Shown here in pieces: positions 1-9,051 of a DNA stretch of 64,000 bases (position 1 is its first letter; every line of letters begins with the position of its first letter). The notes under the pieces were generated by a model. It saw only the letters and a list, made by a program, of their open reading frames with translations. It ran no database searches and was not told where the DNA came from. The DNA lies in NCBI RefSeq assembly GCF_008831235.1, contig NZ_WBKF01000002.1, positions 371,399-435,398 of the forward strand. Reading direction: 5' to 3'. The DNA comes from Pseudoclavibacter sp. CFCC 11306 (GTDB lineage: Bacteria; Actinomycetota; Actinomycetes; Actinomycetales; Microbacteriaceae). Both the position numbers and the translations under genes were made by a program.

Positions 1-275
1 GCGCCGCGCTCAGCGCGTGCGGCATCCCCCGGATGCACCAGATCGATCGGCTTGCCCTCAAGCAGCAGGCCGGGCCCCCACTGAAACGCGCGCACCGCAC
101 CATGCCGGTCTTCGAGCTCGACCACCTGCCGGTCGAAGCGCACCAGTGCTCCGCAGAATCCACTGGCGACGTCTTCATAGACCTCGCCGAGCTGTGCGGC
201 GACTTTCTTCGGCCCCACCGTGCGCCGCCACGACTGGTCGGCGAGCGGGTCTATGTCATAGCGATCGTCAAACAT
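1..275 (-). CDS. DUF3097 family protein, N-terminal part (runs off the left edge)
   Basis: Only the first 91 codons are in the window; the gene continues beyond base 1. The protein starts MFDDRYDIDPLADQSWRR and contains EVYEDVASGFCGALVRF and VVELEDRHGAVRAF. This matches the N-terminus of the actinobacterial DUF3097 family, a conserved protein of unknown biochemical function. The ATG at 275 lies 16 nt downstream of the hrpA stop on the same strand, so it is probably cotranscribed with hrpA. The family call is from recognition; no function is claimed. Confidence 0.72.
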   Translation of the reverse strand, partial: MFDDRYDIDPLADQSWRRTVGPKKVAAQLGEVYEDVASGFCGALVRFDRQVVELEDRHGAVRAFQWGPGLLLEGKPIDLVHPGDAARAERG

Positions 276-291
276 GTGTCTTCTGTGGCTC

Positions 292-3200
292 CTACTTCGG
301 CAGCTTCGCGAGCAGCTTCTTGAGTCGGGGAACGCTCGCCGCGCTGGCCGTGCCGAGCTCCTGCGCCCAGAGACCGACCTGCAGCTCTTCGAGCATCCAG
401 CGGGCCTCATCGAGTACGCGGCTGCGCTCGTCGATCACACCCAGCCACCAGTCGGGCGAGGGAATGCTGCCTCCTGCGCCCTCGAAGAGCCGCAGCGCCG
501 TGTCGGCCTCGGCACGCCACGTGTTGTCGCGGCCGGGCTGCGCCTCGAGCTTGTGCAGCCGCAGCGCGAGGCCCTCGAGATAGCGGGCGATGTGCGGCAG
601 GCGCGCGGTGCCGCAGGCGCGGATGAACCCTTCGTAGACGAGCTGTTCGATGTGCGCGCGGATGCCGCTGGTCGCCCCGAGCAGCGCCATCGAGGTGACC
701 TGCTTCAGCGCGCGCTCGGTGTCGCGCTGGGCTCCGAGCACCTTCGCCACCTGCGAGGTCGCCGCGAACAGTGCGTCGACGAGGTCGGCGCTGACTCGGT
801 CGCAGAACTGTTCGAAGGCCTGCGGGTCGCGGGGCAGCGCCTCGGCGAGGTGCAGCAGCCGGGCGCGCTCACGACTTCCTGCGGATGCCCCGCTCGCCCC
901 CGCCTGCAGGTCTGCTCCCGCCGTGTGGCCGGCGGCGTTCGGCCGCACCAGTTCGGCGAGGTGAGCGTCGATCACGGCCAGCGCCGCGTCCTCGATCGCG
1001 GCCCGCGGCGAGCGGTACGGCGATGAGGCCAGCGCGAGCTTCTCGGGGCCGGTCAGGTGTTTCAGCACGTATTCGGTCGGCATGGGCACGTTGAGCGCGA
1101 CGAGGCGACGCACGCCGGCCCAGTGGCTGCGCAGCGCATCGCCCGGGGCGGCGAAGAGTCGCACCGCCACACTCCTGCCCTCGTCGACGAGCGCCGGGTA
1201 GCTGCGCACGACGTTGCCGCCGAGATCTTCGACGGTCTCGACGGGCAGCGCGCCGATGCCGCGGTCGGCGGCCTCGTCGCCGGGCTTCGACGCCCACGCG
1301 GTGAGCCCGGTGCGCTCGTTGGCCGAGCTGCGCGCCGCCACGGCGACTCGTGCGCTGTCATGGTGCTCTCGCTGCAGCTCGAGCAGGTCGGTCGACTCGC
1401 TGATCGCGCGGCCCCGATCGTCGAGCACGCGGAAGGTGGCCCGCAGATGCGCGGGCACGCGCTCGACCTCCCACGCGTCGTCGGGAATCGGCACGCCGCT
1501 GAGCGAGCGCAGGGCTGCGCCCAACGCGACGGCGAAGGGGCGGCCGTCAGGATGCTGCGGCAGCGTCTCGAGCGCGCGGCGCGCCCAGTCGGCTGCAGGC
1601 ACCACGTTGCGACGGTGCACTTTCGGCAGCGAACGGATGAGAGCGACCGCAAGATCCTCACGCAGCCCGGGCACCAGCCAGTCGAAGCCCTCGGGTCGCA
1701 GCTGGGCCAGCAGGGCGAGCGGAACATCCACATTCACGCCGTCGGAGTCGCTGCCGGGGTCGAACCGGTAGCTCACGGCCAGCGTCAGGTCGCCCTGCCG
1801 CCAGGTGTTGGGGTAGTCGGTCTCGTCGACCGACTGGGCGCGATCGTCGGTCACGTCGTCGATGCTGAGCGTCAGCAGATCGGGCGTCTCGCGGCGCTGC
1901 TGCTTCCACCAGCGGTCGAAGGCGCGGCCGGTGTTGATCTCAGCGGGAATGCGGTGGTCGTAGAAACCGAAGAGCGCCTCGTCGTCGATCGCGATGTCTC
2001 GTCGTCGACTGCGGTTCTCGAGATCTTCGACGTGCGCGCGCAGCCGCTGGTTCTCAGCGAAGAAGGCGTGCCGAGTGTGCCAGTCGCCCTCGACGAGCGC
2101 CTGTCGAATGAACAGCTCGCGGGCGACCTCTGGGTCGACCCGGCCGTAGTTCGCGCGCCGGCCGGCCACGATGGGCACGCCGTAGAGCGTCACCCGCTCG
2201 GTCGCGACGACCTGTTCGCGCTTCGCCGACCAGCGCGGCTCGGCGTAGCTGTGTTTGGCGAGGTCGCCGGCGAGCTCCTCGGCCCACTCCAGATCGACCT
2301 TGGCGTTCACGCGTGCCCAGAGCCGCTCGGTCTCGACCAGCTCGGCGGTCATCACCTCGGTCGGCGGCTTCTTGAACAGCCCCGAACCGGGGAACACCCA
2401 GAAGCGCGTGCCACGGCTGCCCAGATAGTTGCGCTTCTTCTCGTCGTAGACGCCCAGCTGCGAGAGCAGTCCCGCCATGAGTGCGCGATGGATGCTGTCG
2501 GCAGCCTCGGTGATCGTGCCATCGCCGCGTCGACGCCCGCTGCGCTGGTTGGAGCCGTGTCTGCTCTTCGTGTGACCGCGGTCGTTCGCGCGCTCGCCGA
2601 CTGCTGCGGCACGCGTGGTGTCGTTCGCTGCGGCTGCGCTCTCAATGCGGAACGACGACGGGTCATCGGGCTGCATGCGCTCAAGCTGGCGCACCAGATC
2701 GATCCACTCGCGCACCCGCACATAGTTGATGAACTCTTTGTGGCACAGCCGACGGAATGCGCTCGACGAGAGATCGTGGCGCTGCTGCTCAAGGTACTTC
2801 CAGAGCTTGAGCGTGCCCAAGAAGTCGCTCGACGGGTCGACGAACCGCGCGTGCTGCTGGTCGGCGGCCTGCTGCCGGTCACGCGGGCGCTCGCGGGGAT
2901 CCTGCACCGTAAGCGCTGCCACGATGACGGTCACCTCGTGTGCCACACCCAGGCGCTGTGCTTCGACGATCATGCGCCCGAGTCTGGGGTCGATCGGCAC
3001 CCTGGCCAGTTGCCGCCCGATGTCGGTGATGTGCATCTCGCCGTCACGACTGGCCTTGGGCGACTCGATCGCGCGCAGCTCGACCAAGGTATCGATGCCG
3101 CTGGCGACCGCTCGTGAATCGGGCGGCTGCAGAAAGGGGAAGTCGTCGATGGCTCCGACCTTGAGCGTGGCCATCTGCAGAATGACGCTGGCGAGATTGG

Positions 3201-4332
3201 TGCGCAGAATCTCGGGATCCGTATATTCCGGTCGCGACATATAGTCGTCTTCGCTGTACAGCCGGATGCAGATGCCCTCGGCGACACGGCCGCATCGCCC
3301 TGCGCGCTGATTCGCACTCGCCTGCGAGATGGCCTCGACCGGAAGGCGCTGCACGCGCGACTGAGTCGAATACCGGGAGATGCGGGCGGTGCCGGTGTCG
3401 ATCACGTAGCGGATGCCGGGCACGGTCAGCGAGGTCTCGGCGACGTTGGTCGACAGCACGATGCGTCGACGGATGCCCGGGTTGCGGCCCGTCTCGAAGA
3501 CTTTGTGCTGGTCGGCTGCGCTGAGTCGGCCGAAGAGGGTGAGCACCTCGGTGAAACGGTGGCGACCTGCGAGTGCCTTGGCCGCTTCGCGGATGTCGGC
3601 CTCGGTGGGGAAGAACACCAGGATGTCACCGTCGGGCTCGAGCATGAGCTCGTCGGTGGCCGAGAGCATCGCGTCGAGGGGCTCTTCGTCCTTCTCTGGC
3701 GGACGATACCGAATCTCGACGGGAAAGGTGCGGCCGGACACCTCGATCACTGGAGCCTCGTCGAAGTGCTTCGAGAAGCGGTCGACGTCGATGGTCGCCG
3801 AGGTGATGATCAGTTTGAGGTCGCGGCGCTTCGGCAGCAGGCGCTTGAGGTAGCCGAGCAGAAAGTCGATGTTCAGGCTGCGCTCGTGCGCCTCGTCGAT
3901 GATGATCGTGTCGTAGTTCATCAGGCGGCGGTCGCGGCGAATCTCGGCGAGTAGAATGCCATCGGTCATCACCTTCACACGCGTCGAGGTGTCGGTGTGA
4001 TCGGTGAATCGCACCTGATAGCCGATCTGCTCGCCAAGCTTGGTGTTCGTCTCGACGGCGAGGCGTTCGGCGATGGTTCGTGCCGCCAGACGGCGCGGCT
4101 GGGTGTGACCGATCTGTCGCGTGTAGGTGCGCTTTCTGCCGTCTTTCCCGGTTCGTTCGACGGGCAGACCGCGGCCGAGCTCCAGACACATCTTGGGAAT
4201 CTGCGTGGTCTTGCCCGAGCCGGTCTCACCCGCGATGATGACGACCTGGTTCGCCTCGATCGCCGCCATGATCTCGTCGTGGCGATCGCTGACCGGCAGC
4301 TGCGGGGGATAGGTCAGGGTCAGATCGGTCAT
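292..4332 (-). CDS. hrpA: ATP-dependent RNA helicase HrpA (DEAH box)
   Basis: Large DEAH-box RNA helicase of 1346 residues, the usual size for bacterial HrpA. Counted from the chosen start, Walker A (GETGSGKT) is at about residues 35-42, QPRR at 78-81, DEAH at 146-149, SAT at 178-180, and the QRAGRCGR motif VI near 345. The helicase core is followed by HA2/OB-fold regions and the long DUF3418-type C-terminus. HrpA acts in the cytoplasm on RNA and, in E. coli, rescues stalled ribosomes. I chose the ATG at 4332 rather than the in-frame GTG at 4341 because a TACAGT -10 at 4345-4340 lies 7 nt upstream, the leaderless spacing. It lies downstream of the mannosyltransferase gene on the same strand. 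Confidence 0.95.
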   Translation of the reverse strand: MTDLTLTYPPQLPVSDRHDEIMAAIEANQVVIIAGETGSGKTTQIPKMCLELGRGLPVERTGKDGRKRTYTRQIGHTQPRRLAARTIAERLAVETNTKLGEQIGYQVRFTDHTDTSTRVKVMTDGILLAEIRRDRRLMNYDTIIIDEAHERSLNIDFLLGYLKRLLPKRRDLKLIITSATIDVDRFSKHFDEAPVIEVSGRTFPVEIRYRPPEKDEEPLDAMLSATDELMLEPDGDILVFFPTEADIREAAKALAGRHRFTEVLTLFGRLSAADQHKVFETGRNPGIRRRIVLSTNVAETSLTVPGIRYVIDTGTARISRYSTQSRVQRLPVEAISQASANQRAGRCGRVAEGICIRLYSEDDYMSRPEYTDPEILRTNLASVILQMATLKVGAIDDFPFLQPPDSRAVASGIDTLVELRAIESPKASRDGEMHITDIGRQLARVPIDPRLGRMIVEAQRLGVAHEVTVIVAALTVQDPRERPRDRQQAADQQHARFVDPSSDFLGTLKLWKYLEQQRHDLSSSAFRRLCHKEFINYVRVREWIDLVRQLERMQPDDPSSFRIESAAAANDTTRAAAVGERANDRGHTKSRHGSNQRSGRRRGDGTITEAADSIHRALMAGLLSQLGVYDEKKRNYLGSRGTRFWVFPGSGLFKKPPTEVMTAELVETERLWARVNAKVDLEWAEELAGDLAKHSYAEPRWSAKREQVVATERVTLYGVPIVAGRRANYGRVDPEVARELFIRQALVEGDWHTRHAFFAENQRLRAHVEDLENRSRRRDIAIDDEALFGFYDHRIPAEINTGRAFDRWWKQQRRETPDLLTLSIDDVTDDRAQSVDETDYPNTWRQGDLTLAVSYRFDPGSDSDGVNVDVPLALLAQLRPEGFDWLVPGLREDLAVALIRSLPKVHRRNVVPAADWARRALETLPQHPDGRPFAVALGAALRSLSGVPIPDDAWEVERVPAHLRATFRVLDDRGRAISESTDLLELQREHHDSARVAVAARSSANERTGLTAWASKPGDEAADRGIGALPVETVEDLGGNVVRSYPALVDEGRSVAVRLFAAPGDALRSHWAGVRRLVALNVPMPTEYVLKHLTGPEKLALASSPYRSPRAAIEDAALAVIDAHLAELVRPNAAGHTAGADLQAGASGASAGSRERARLLHLAEALPRDPQAFEQFCDRVSADLVDALFAATSQVAKVLGAQRDTERALKQVTSMALLGATSGIRAHIEQLVYEGFIRACGTARLPHIARYLEGLALRLHKLEAQPGRDNTWRAEADTALRLFEGAGGSIPSPDWWLGVIDERSRVLDEARWMLEELQVGLWAQELGTASAASVPRLKKLLAKLPK

Positions 4333-4339
4333 CTCATCC

Positions 4340-4345
4340 ACTGTA
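4340..4345 (-). promoter_or_regulatory. -10 hexamer of a leaderless promoter for hrpA
   Basis: TACAGT on the minus strand ends 7 nt before the ATG at 4332. It fits the TAnnnT consensus and the spacing of leaderless mRNAs, so hrpA can be transcribed independently of the gene upstream. No -35 is claimed. Confidence 0.5.
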
Positions 4346-4429
4346 CTTCGTACCTGAACGGAGTCTGATCGTCCGTGCGCGTTTTCGCACGTCGGCTCAG
4401 CGCGGGGAGTGGCCGTTCAACACACAGCG

Positions 4430-6163
4430 TCACAGCCAGCTGTGCGGGAGCCACGCGTGCAACGACCAGAACGTGCGCGAGACGTCCATCCCCGTCCAGA
4501 GGGGATAGAAGAATGCCGAGACAGCGACGACCAGAACGACGAACCCCGCCACGACGGGTCGTGCCCAGACCCGACGCGCCACCGCGGCGCCGGAGTTGTC
4601 CTGCGGGGGCGGCACCAGCATCCGCACGACGGCGACCACCGCGAGAATCAGGAACGGCTGCCACGCCACCGCATAGAAGAAGAACACCGTGCGGTGCAGG
4701 TACATCAGCCAGGGCAGGTAGCCTCCGGCGAAGCCGAACAGAACCGCGACGGCCTGCCAGGTGATATCGCTCGCGGGCGACATCACACGCCAGGGCCGCC
4801 GCGCAGTCGAGCGACGCAGCACCCGAACGATCACGAAGACGATCAGCGTGAGCACTGCGAGGTGCGCGACCCACCAGAGCAGTGGGTTGGCGACCGATGA
4901 GATCGTGCTCACGCACCCGGAGTCATGCAGGCAGCCGTTCTCACCCGGATCGTTGATGGTGCGCCAGAACAGCGTGGGCTTGAGCATGATCGGCCAGCTC
5001 AGCGGACTCGACGCCCAGGGGTGCGGGCTGTCGAGCCCCGTGTGGAATCGGTAGGCGACCGCGTGATACTGCCCGAACGACCGCAGCGCGTCGGGTACGA
5101 CCGCGAGCCACCCCTCAGCCGGATTCGACTCGGCCCAGTGGCGTCCCCAGCCGTTCGAGGTGACGAACCAGCCCGTCCACGAGGCGAGATACACCAGTAA
5201 GACGGTGGGCAGCACGGTGACGAGGCCGACCCCGGCCTGAGCGAGCGACTGCAGCGGCCAGGCCCGCGCCCAGAATGTCTGTCGGTGCGCGTGATGCCCC
5301 GAGGTCGCCGTCATAGGGATGCTGCCCGCGGCCCGAGCGAGCCGCCGCCTGGCGAGCAGGTCGTCGACGACGGTGTAGAGGCCGAAGGCGACGGCGAAGT
5401 AGACGCCCGACCACTTCACACTGGTCGCGCAGCCGAGGAACACCGCGGCTGCGAACAGCCAGGGGCGCCACCAGACCACCCCCATCGACCCGCGTTCGTG
5501 CAGCCGTTCGGCGAGCATCCGGCGGTGCCGGCTGCGGTCGATGAGCAGCATCCAGAATGCGGCGAGCACGAACAGCCCGATGAACACGTCGAGCAGTCCC
5601 GTGCGGCTCATCGTGATGGCGAGGCCGTCGATCGCGAGCAGGCCGCCAGCGAAGGTCGACAGTGCGGCGCTGTGGAACATCCGCTGAGTCACGACGCAGA
5701 CCAGCAGCACCGTGAGGATGCCGGCGATCGCCGTCGACAGCCGCCATGCCCAGGCATGTTCAGGCCCCGCCAGCATGCCCAGCCACATCATCCACTTGCC
5801 GAGCGGCGGGTGCACCACGAAGGCGCCGTCGCCGCCGAGAAACGAGTTCACATCGCCGGCTTCGAACGCCGGATTCGGCGACTCAGGCCAACGCGCCTCA
5901 TTGCCGCGAGCGCCGAGCGTCCAGGCGTCTTTGACGTAGTAGGTCTCGTCGAAGACGAGTGTGTCTGGCCAGCCGAGATTCCAGAGGCGCAGCACCGCGG
6001 CGAGCAGGGTGACTGCGGCCGGACCGAGCACTTTGAGACTCAGCCAGATCGGCAGTGGGCTCTGTGTGCCGAACCAGTGGGCCACCGGCTCGTGCCAGGT
6101 GGCGTGACGCAGGGTGTGCTGCTGCCCTCGCTGAGCGTCGTGAGCAGGAGTGGTGGAGGACAC
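4430..6163 (-). CDS. pmt: Dolichyl-phosphate-mannose--protein O-mannosyltransferase
   Basis: Polytopic membrane enzyme of the PMT family (GT39, 577 residues). It transfers mannose from polyprenyl-phosphate-mannose to Ser/Thr of proteins being exported through Sec. The first membrane segment (about residues 41-62) is followed by the family signature DETYYVKD at residues 72-79, whose acidic pair is catalytic. Further hydrophobic segments and the C-terminal four-helix PMT_4TMC region follow. In actinobacteria this gene commonly lies divergent from rsmI; here a biotin transport cassette, a regulator and a VanZ-like gene separate the two. The GTG at 6163 was chosen over the TTG at 6166 because a TAGAAT -10 lies exactly 6 nt upstream of it. 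Confidence 0.92.
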   Translation of the reverse strand: MSSTTPAHDAQRGQQHTLRHATWHEPVAHWFGTQSPLPIWLSLKVLGPAAVTLLAAVLRLWNLGWPDTLVFDETYYVKDAWTLGARGNEARWPESPNPAFEAGDVNSFLGGDGAFVVHPPLGKWMMWLGMLAGPEHAWAWRLSTAIAGILTVLLVCVVTQRMFHSAALSTFAGGLLAIDGLAITMSRTGLLDVFIGLFVLAAFWMLLIDRSRHRRMLAERLHERGSMGVVWWRPWLFAAAVFLGCATSVKWSGVYFAVAFGLYTVVDDLLARRRLARAAGSIPMTATSGHHAHRQTFWARAWPLQSLAQAGVGLVTVLPTVLLVYLASWTGWFVTSNGWGRHWAESNPAEGWLAVVPDALRSFGQYHAVAYRFHTGLDSPHPWASSPLSWPIMLKPTLFWRTINDPGENGCLHDSGCVSTISSVANPLLWWVAHLAVLTLIVFVIVRVLRRSTARRPWRVMSPASDITWQAVAVLFGFAGGYLPWLMYLHRTVFFFYAVAWQPFLILAVVAVVRMLVPPPQDNSGAAVARRVWARPVVAGFVVLVVAVSAFFYPLWTGMDVSRTFWSLHAWLPHSWL

Positions 6164-6169
6164 CAAGCC

Positions 6170-6175
6170 ATTCTA
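6170..6175 (-). promoter_or_regulatory. -10 hexamer of a leaderless promoter for pmt
   Basis: TAGAAT on the minus strand, 6 nt before the GTG at 6163. It gives pmt its own promoter although the ECF genes run into it on the same strand. Confidence 0.5.
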
Positions 6176-6215
6176 CGGTCGTGCCAGTCGACCGACCTGT
6201 GAGTCGATCAGTCGC

Positions 6216-6812
6216 TCATCCGACGCCTCGTGCGGTCAGCGCGTCGGCGAGGTCGTCCGAGTACTTCAGCGTCATGACCAGGAGCGGCAGCACGTAGGCG
6301 CGGATGCTCGGCGGCGTGCCGCGCGCGATCTGGGCTTCGCGGATGCTGTGCGAGAGCCCCGAGACGACGGGCACGGCGTTGATCGCCAGTGAGAGCGTGA
6401 GCGCCACCCGTTCTGGGGAGATGCCGACGAACCGCAGCGGACCCATCGCCCGGGTCAGCGCGTCGAGCATTGCGGTCGTCGTCGTGGTCAGGGTGATGAG
6501 CCCGGCGAGCACGATCAGCGTGACGAAGCGCGTCGTCTGCACGAGCGCGGGCATCGGCCCCTGAAAGATCAGAATCAGCAGGCCGAAGAACACGATGATC
6601 CACTTGGCCATCCAGAACTGCGCAGGCAGCCTGCGCAGCACCGGCCCGGCCAGCGCGTAGAGTGCCACGGTCACGACCAGCAGTCCGGCTGACGCCCACC
6701 ACACTGCAGGCAGCAGCGAGACGATCAGCGCGATCGACAAAAGCACCAGCAGCTTGAGGCCCGCGGGCAGGCGGTGCATCGTGCTGTCGCCGGGAACGTA
6801 CTGCGAGATCAC
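6216..6812 (-). CDS. bioN: Biotin ECF transporter T component (EcfT/BioN)
   Basis: Membrane-spanning coupling subunit of an energy-coupling-factor transporter, 198 residues with about five hydrophobic segments. Both EcfT coupling motifs are visible near the C-terminus, in REAQIARG and DALTARG; these alanine-arginine-glycine helices dock onto the ATPases. The GTG start overlaps the stop of the ATPase gene by 4 nt (GTGA), indicating translational coupling. The biotin assignment comes from the linked bioY and not from this subunit. Confidence 0.88.
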   Translation of the reverse strand: MISQYVPGDSTMHRLPAGLKLLVLLSIALIVSLLPAVWWASAGLLVVTVALYALAGPVLRRLPAQFWMAKWIIVFFGLLILIFQGPMPALVQTTRFVTLIVLAGLITLTTTTTAMLDALTRAMGPLRFVGISPERVALTLSLAINAVPVVSGLSHSIREAQIARGTPPSIRAYVLPLLVMTLKYSDDLADALTARGVG

Positions 6813-7498
6813 GCGAACGCTCGCTCGTATTCGTCGACGACCTCGGCCGGGTCTCCCACGCGGATGATGCGGCCGGCCTCGAACCGGATCGCCAGGTCGC
6901 AGCGGCGTGCGAGGGCGAGGTCGTGCGTGGCGATGACCACGGGGCCGGGCAGCTCGTCGACGAGCAGACGGCTGATGCGTCGGGCGTTGCCCAGATCGAG
7001 CATCGTGGTCGGCTCGTCGGCAAGCACGAGACGGGGCTCGCGAATGAGCACGGCAGCGATCGCGAGGGTCTGCTTCTGCCCGCCCGAGAGGCTGTGCGCC
7101 GGCACGTCGGCGCGATCGAGCAGCTCGTAGCGGTCGAGCCAGGCGTCGACCCGCGCCCGCACCTCGTCGCGCGGCAGCCTGAGCCCGCGCAGCGAGAAGG
7201 CGAGGTCTTCGCGCACGGTGGGCATCACGATCTGCGTGTCGGGGTTGGTGAACACGAAGCCGACCTGACGGCGCAGTGCTTTCGCCTCGCGCACCGGGTC
7301 GAGCCCGAGAACCCGCACCGCGCCCGCGCTGGGACGCATCAGGCCGTCGAGCACACGCAGCAGCGTCGACTTGCCAGACCCGTTGGCCCCGATCACCGCA
7401 AGCCGACGCACGGCGACCTCGAGACTCACCTCGTCGATGATGCGCGTGCCGCCCGCGTCGACGCAGAGCGCGTCGAGCCGAATCTCGGCAGCATCCAT
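6809..7498 (-). CDS. bioM: Biotin ECF transporter ATPase (EcfA/BioM)
   Basis: ABC ATPase of 229 residues that powers biotin uptake with BioN and BioY. Walker A GANGSGKST is at residues 37-45, signature LSGGQKQ at 137-143 and Walker B LVLADEP at 157-163. A single ATPase gene is present, so it would form a homodimer. The start has a GAGG-type Shine-Dalgarno sequence and lies 30 nt after the bioY stop. Confidence 0.9.
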   Translation of the reverse strand: MDAAEIRLDALCVDAGGTRIIDEVSLEVAVRRLAVIGANGSGKSTLLRVLDGLMRPSAGAVRVLGLDPVREAKALRRQVGFVFTNPDTQIVMPTVREDLAFSLRGLRLPRDEVRARVDAWLDRYELLDRADVPAHSLSGGQKQTLAIAAVLIREPRLVLADEPTTMLDLGNARRISRLLVDELPGPVVIATHDLALARRCDLAIRFEAGRIIRVGDPAEVVDEYERAFA

Positions 7499-7528
7499 CA
7501 GAGCACCTCGGAGGTCATGATGTCGAGC

Positions 7529-8176
7529 CTACTTGCCGGCCAGCTGCATGCGCGCCGGGAAGGCCTGTGGGTACGCCTTCCAGAGTCCCGTGGTGATCAG
7601 AGTGGCCAGAACGGCTTTGATCGCGTCACCGGGCAGAAAGGCGAACGACGAGACAAGAGCCTGTGACAGCGGCAGGCCGGCGACCATCGAGGTCACCGGG
7701 ATGCCGAAGAGGTACACCACGAAGATGCCGCCGACGACGGCGCCGAGCAGGGTTCGCCACCAGACGATTCTGCGGCCGGCATGGGTGATCGCACCGGCGA
7801 CGAAGGCTCCGGCGATCCATCCGAAGAGATAGCCGGCCGACGGGCCCATGAACGCCGCTGGGCCGCCGCGCCCGCCACTCAGCAGCGGCAGGCCGATCAG
7901 CACGAGCAGCAGCAGCACGACCACGGCGAGGGTGCCGCGTCGGCCGCCCAGCACCGTGCCGGCCAGCATCACCCCCAGGGTCTGCGCGGTGATCGGCACG
8001 AGCCCCGGCACGGGGATGGGCCCCACCAGGCCGAAGGCGGCGATCAGAGCAGCGAACACCGCGATGCGGGCGATGTCGCGGTTGTCGAAGCCTCGGTGCG
8101 TCGTCGCCGGGGTCTTCGTGGATGCGTCGCTGACGGCCGACCTGGTGTGCGTCGGCTGGGTGGGCGAGGTGTACAT
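7529..8176 (-). CDS. bioY: Biotin transporter substrate-binding subunit BioY
   Basis: BioY-family S component, 215 residues with about six membrane helices after a polar N-terminus of about 30 residues. Recognisable BioY stretches are PITAQTLGVMLAGTVLGGRRG, which includes the conserved biotin-site region, and FMGPSAGYLFGWIAGAFV. It captures biotin at the membrane and works with the downstream ATPase and T subunit. It is the first gene of the minus-strand operon and is transcribed away from the regulator at 8317. Two operator-like palindromes in the shared promoter region suggest biotin-dependent repression. Confidence 0.94.
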   Translation of the reverse strand: MYTSPTQPTHTRSAVSDASTKTPATTHRGFDNRDIARIAVFAALIAAFGLVGPIPVPGLVPITAQTLGVMLAGTVLGGRRGTLAVVVLLLLVLIGLPLLSGGRGGPAAFMGPSAGYLFGWIAGAFVAGAITHAGRRIVWWRTLLGAVVGGIFVVYLFGIPVTSMVAGLPLSQALVSSFAFLPGDAIKAVLATLITTGLWKAYPQAFPARMQLAGK

Positions 8177-8252
8177 CGTGTCTGCTCCTTCACTGAGAAC
8201 GACCCCTGTCGAGTGTCAAGGGCGGCCGTCGAGCCGGTGGCGACCGCTCATC

Positions 8253-8258
8253 ACATTA
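8253..8258 (-). promoter_or_regulatory. Candidate -10 of the bioY operon promoter
   Basis: TAATGT on the minus strand, with a -35-like TGTTCA 17 bp upstream (8281-8276). The first operator palindrome lies in the spacer and the second overlaps the -35, a layout suited to repression. Confidence 0.4.
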
Positions 8259-8260
8259 CC

Positions 8261-8288
8261 TGAACGGCGTTCACCTGAACACTGTTCG
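8261..8288. promoter_or_regulatory. Two tandem BioQ operator boxes
   Basis: Two 13-bp inverted repeats of form TGAAC-N3-GTTCA/G. Box 1 is TGAACGGCGTTCA (8261-8273, perfect palindrome) and box 2 is TGAACACTGTTCG (8276-8288), with centres 15 bp apart. They resemble the operator described for the actinobacterial TetR-type biotin repressor BioQ. They lie between bioY (minus) and the TetR gene (plus), overlapping both promoters. The match rests on remembered consensus; binding is inferred. Confidence 0.72.
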
Positions 8289-8304
8289 GTCGGTACGACG
8301 CCGC

Positions 8305-8310
8305 TACACT
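8305..8310 (+). promoter_or_regulatory. -10 hexamer of a leaderless promoter for the TetR/BioQ gene
   Basis: TACACT ends 6 nt before the GTG at 8317. The expected -35 position falls within operator box 2, which would allow autoregulation. Confidence 0.5.
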
Positions 8311-8316
8311 CGTTTT

Positions 8317-9051
8317 GTGGATGTCGACAACGAGCGCACAGGCGCCGAGCAGCGGGAGCGTCGTGGCGCACGTCACAGCCGTGACGACGTCATCGCTGCG
8401 GCAGTGCAGCTGCTCGACCACAGCGGGCTGCCCGATCTGACCATGCGACGACTGGCCACCACTCTGGGTGTGCAGCCCAGTGCCCTGTACTGGCACTTCG
8501 AGAACAAGCAGAGTCTGCTGGCCGCCGTCAGCGACTGGATCACTCGCGACCGCCCCGAACGCGACCAGCTGCGCACGGCGTTCGTGCAGGCTCGCCCCGG
8601 GTGGACGAGCGCCCTGCGCGCCGAGGCTCTCTGGCTGCGCTGCGCACTGCTCGATCACCGAGACGGCGCTGAGATCGTCGCGAGCACCGTCGCGCTGGGT
8701 CTCGGCCACGGCATCCCTATGCGCCACCTCGAGAAGAGCGTTCGCGACGGCGGCTTCGACGACCAGACGGCCCAGGCCAGCGCCGCGGCTCTGCTGCACT
8801 TCGTGCTCGGTTCGACCCAGCACGAACAGCAGCGTGACCAGGCAGGCGAGCTGGGCCTCGATGTGCCCGCAGCACCGCGTGTCGACCATCGCATCGGCGA
8901 CGGCGCGTTCGCCGCAGCCGACCTGGACGCCTTCGGCGCGATGGTGGTCGACAGCGTGCCCGGTGACTTCGCGTTCGGCGTCGACCTGCTCGTCGACGGC
9001 CTCGCGGCTCGCCGCAGCGGTGCAGACCAAGAGTCGAGGCGCATCCGATGA
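8317..9051 (+). CDS. bioQ: TetR-family regulator, probable biotin repressor BioQ
   Basis: 244 residues. A TetR-type helix-turn-helix spans about residues 22-68 (LTMRRLATTLGVQPSALYWH, then FENKQSLLAAV), followed by a Tet-repressor-like helical ligand/dimer domain. The name rests on context: it is divergent from bioY-bioM-bioN, and the intergenic region holds two BioQ-type 13-bp palindromes. The start is a leaderless GTG placed by the -10 at 8305. The stop overlaps the next start (ATGA), so the VanZ-like gene is translationally coupled. It could instead sense another ligand. Confidence 0.8.
   Translation: MDVDNERTGAEQRERRGARHSRDDVIAAAVQLLDHSGLPDLTMRRLATTLGVQPSALYWHFENKQSLLAAVSDWITRDRPERDQLRTAFVQARPGWTSALRAEALWLRCALLDHRDGAEIVASTVALGLGHGIPMRHLEKSVRDGGFDDQTAQASAAALLHFVLGSTQHEQQRDQAGELGLDVPAAPRVDHRIGDGAFAAADLDAFGAMVVDSVPGDFAFGVDLLVDGLAARRSGADQESRRIR

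Noticed and set aside
1057..3117. Long plus-strand frames opposite hrpA
   Set aside because: Typical antisense open frames of a high-GC gene; hrpA motifs on the minus strand explain the region. Similar long frames opposite bioN/bioM, the ABC genes and the permease were dropped for the same reason.
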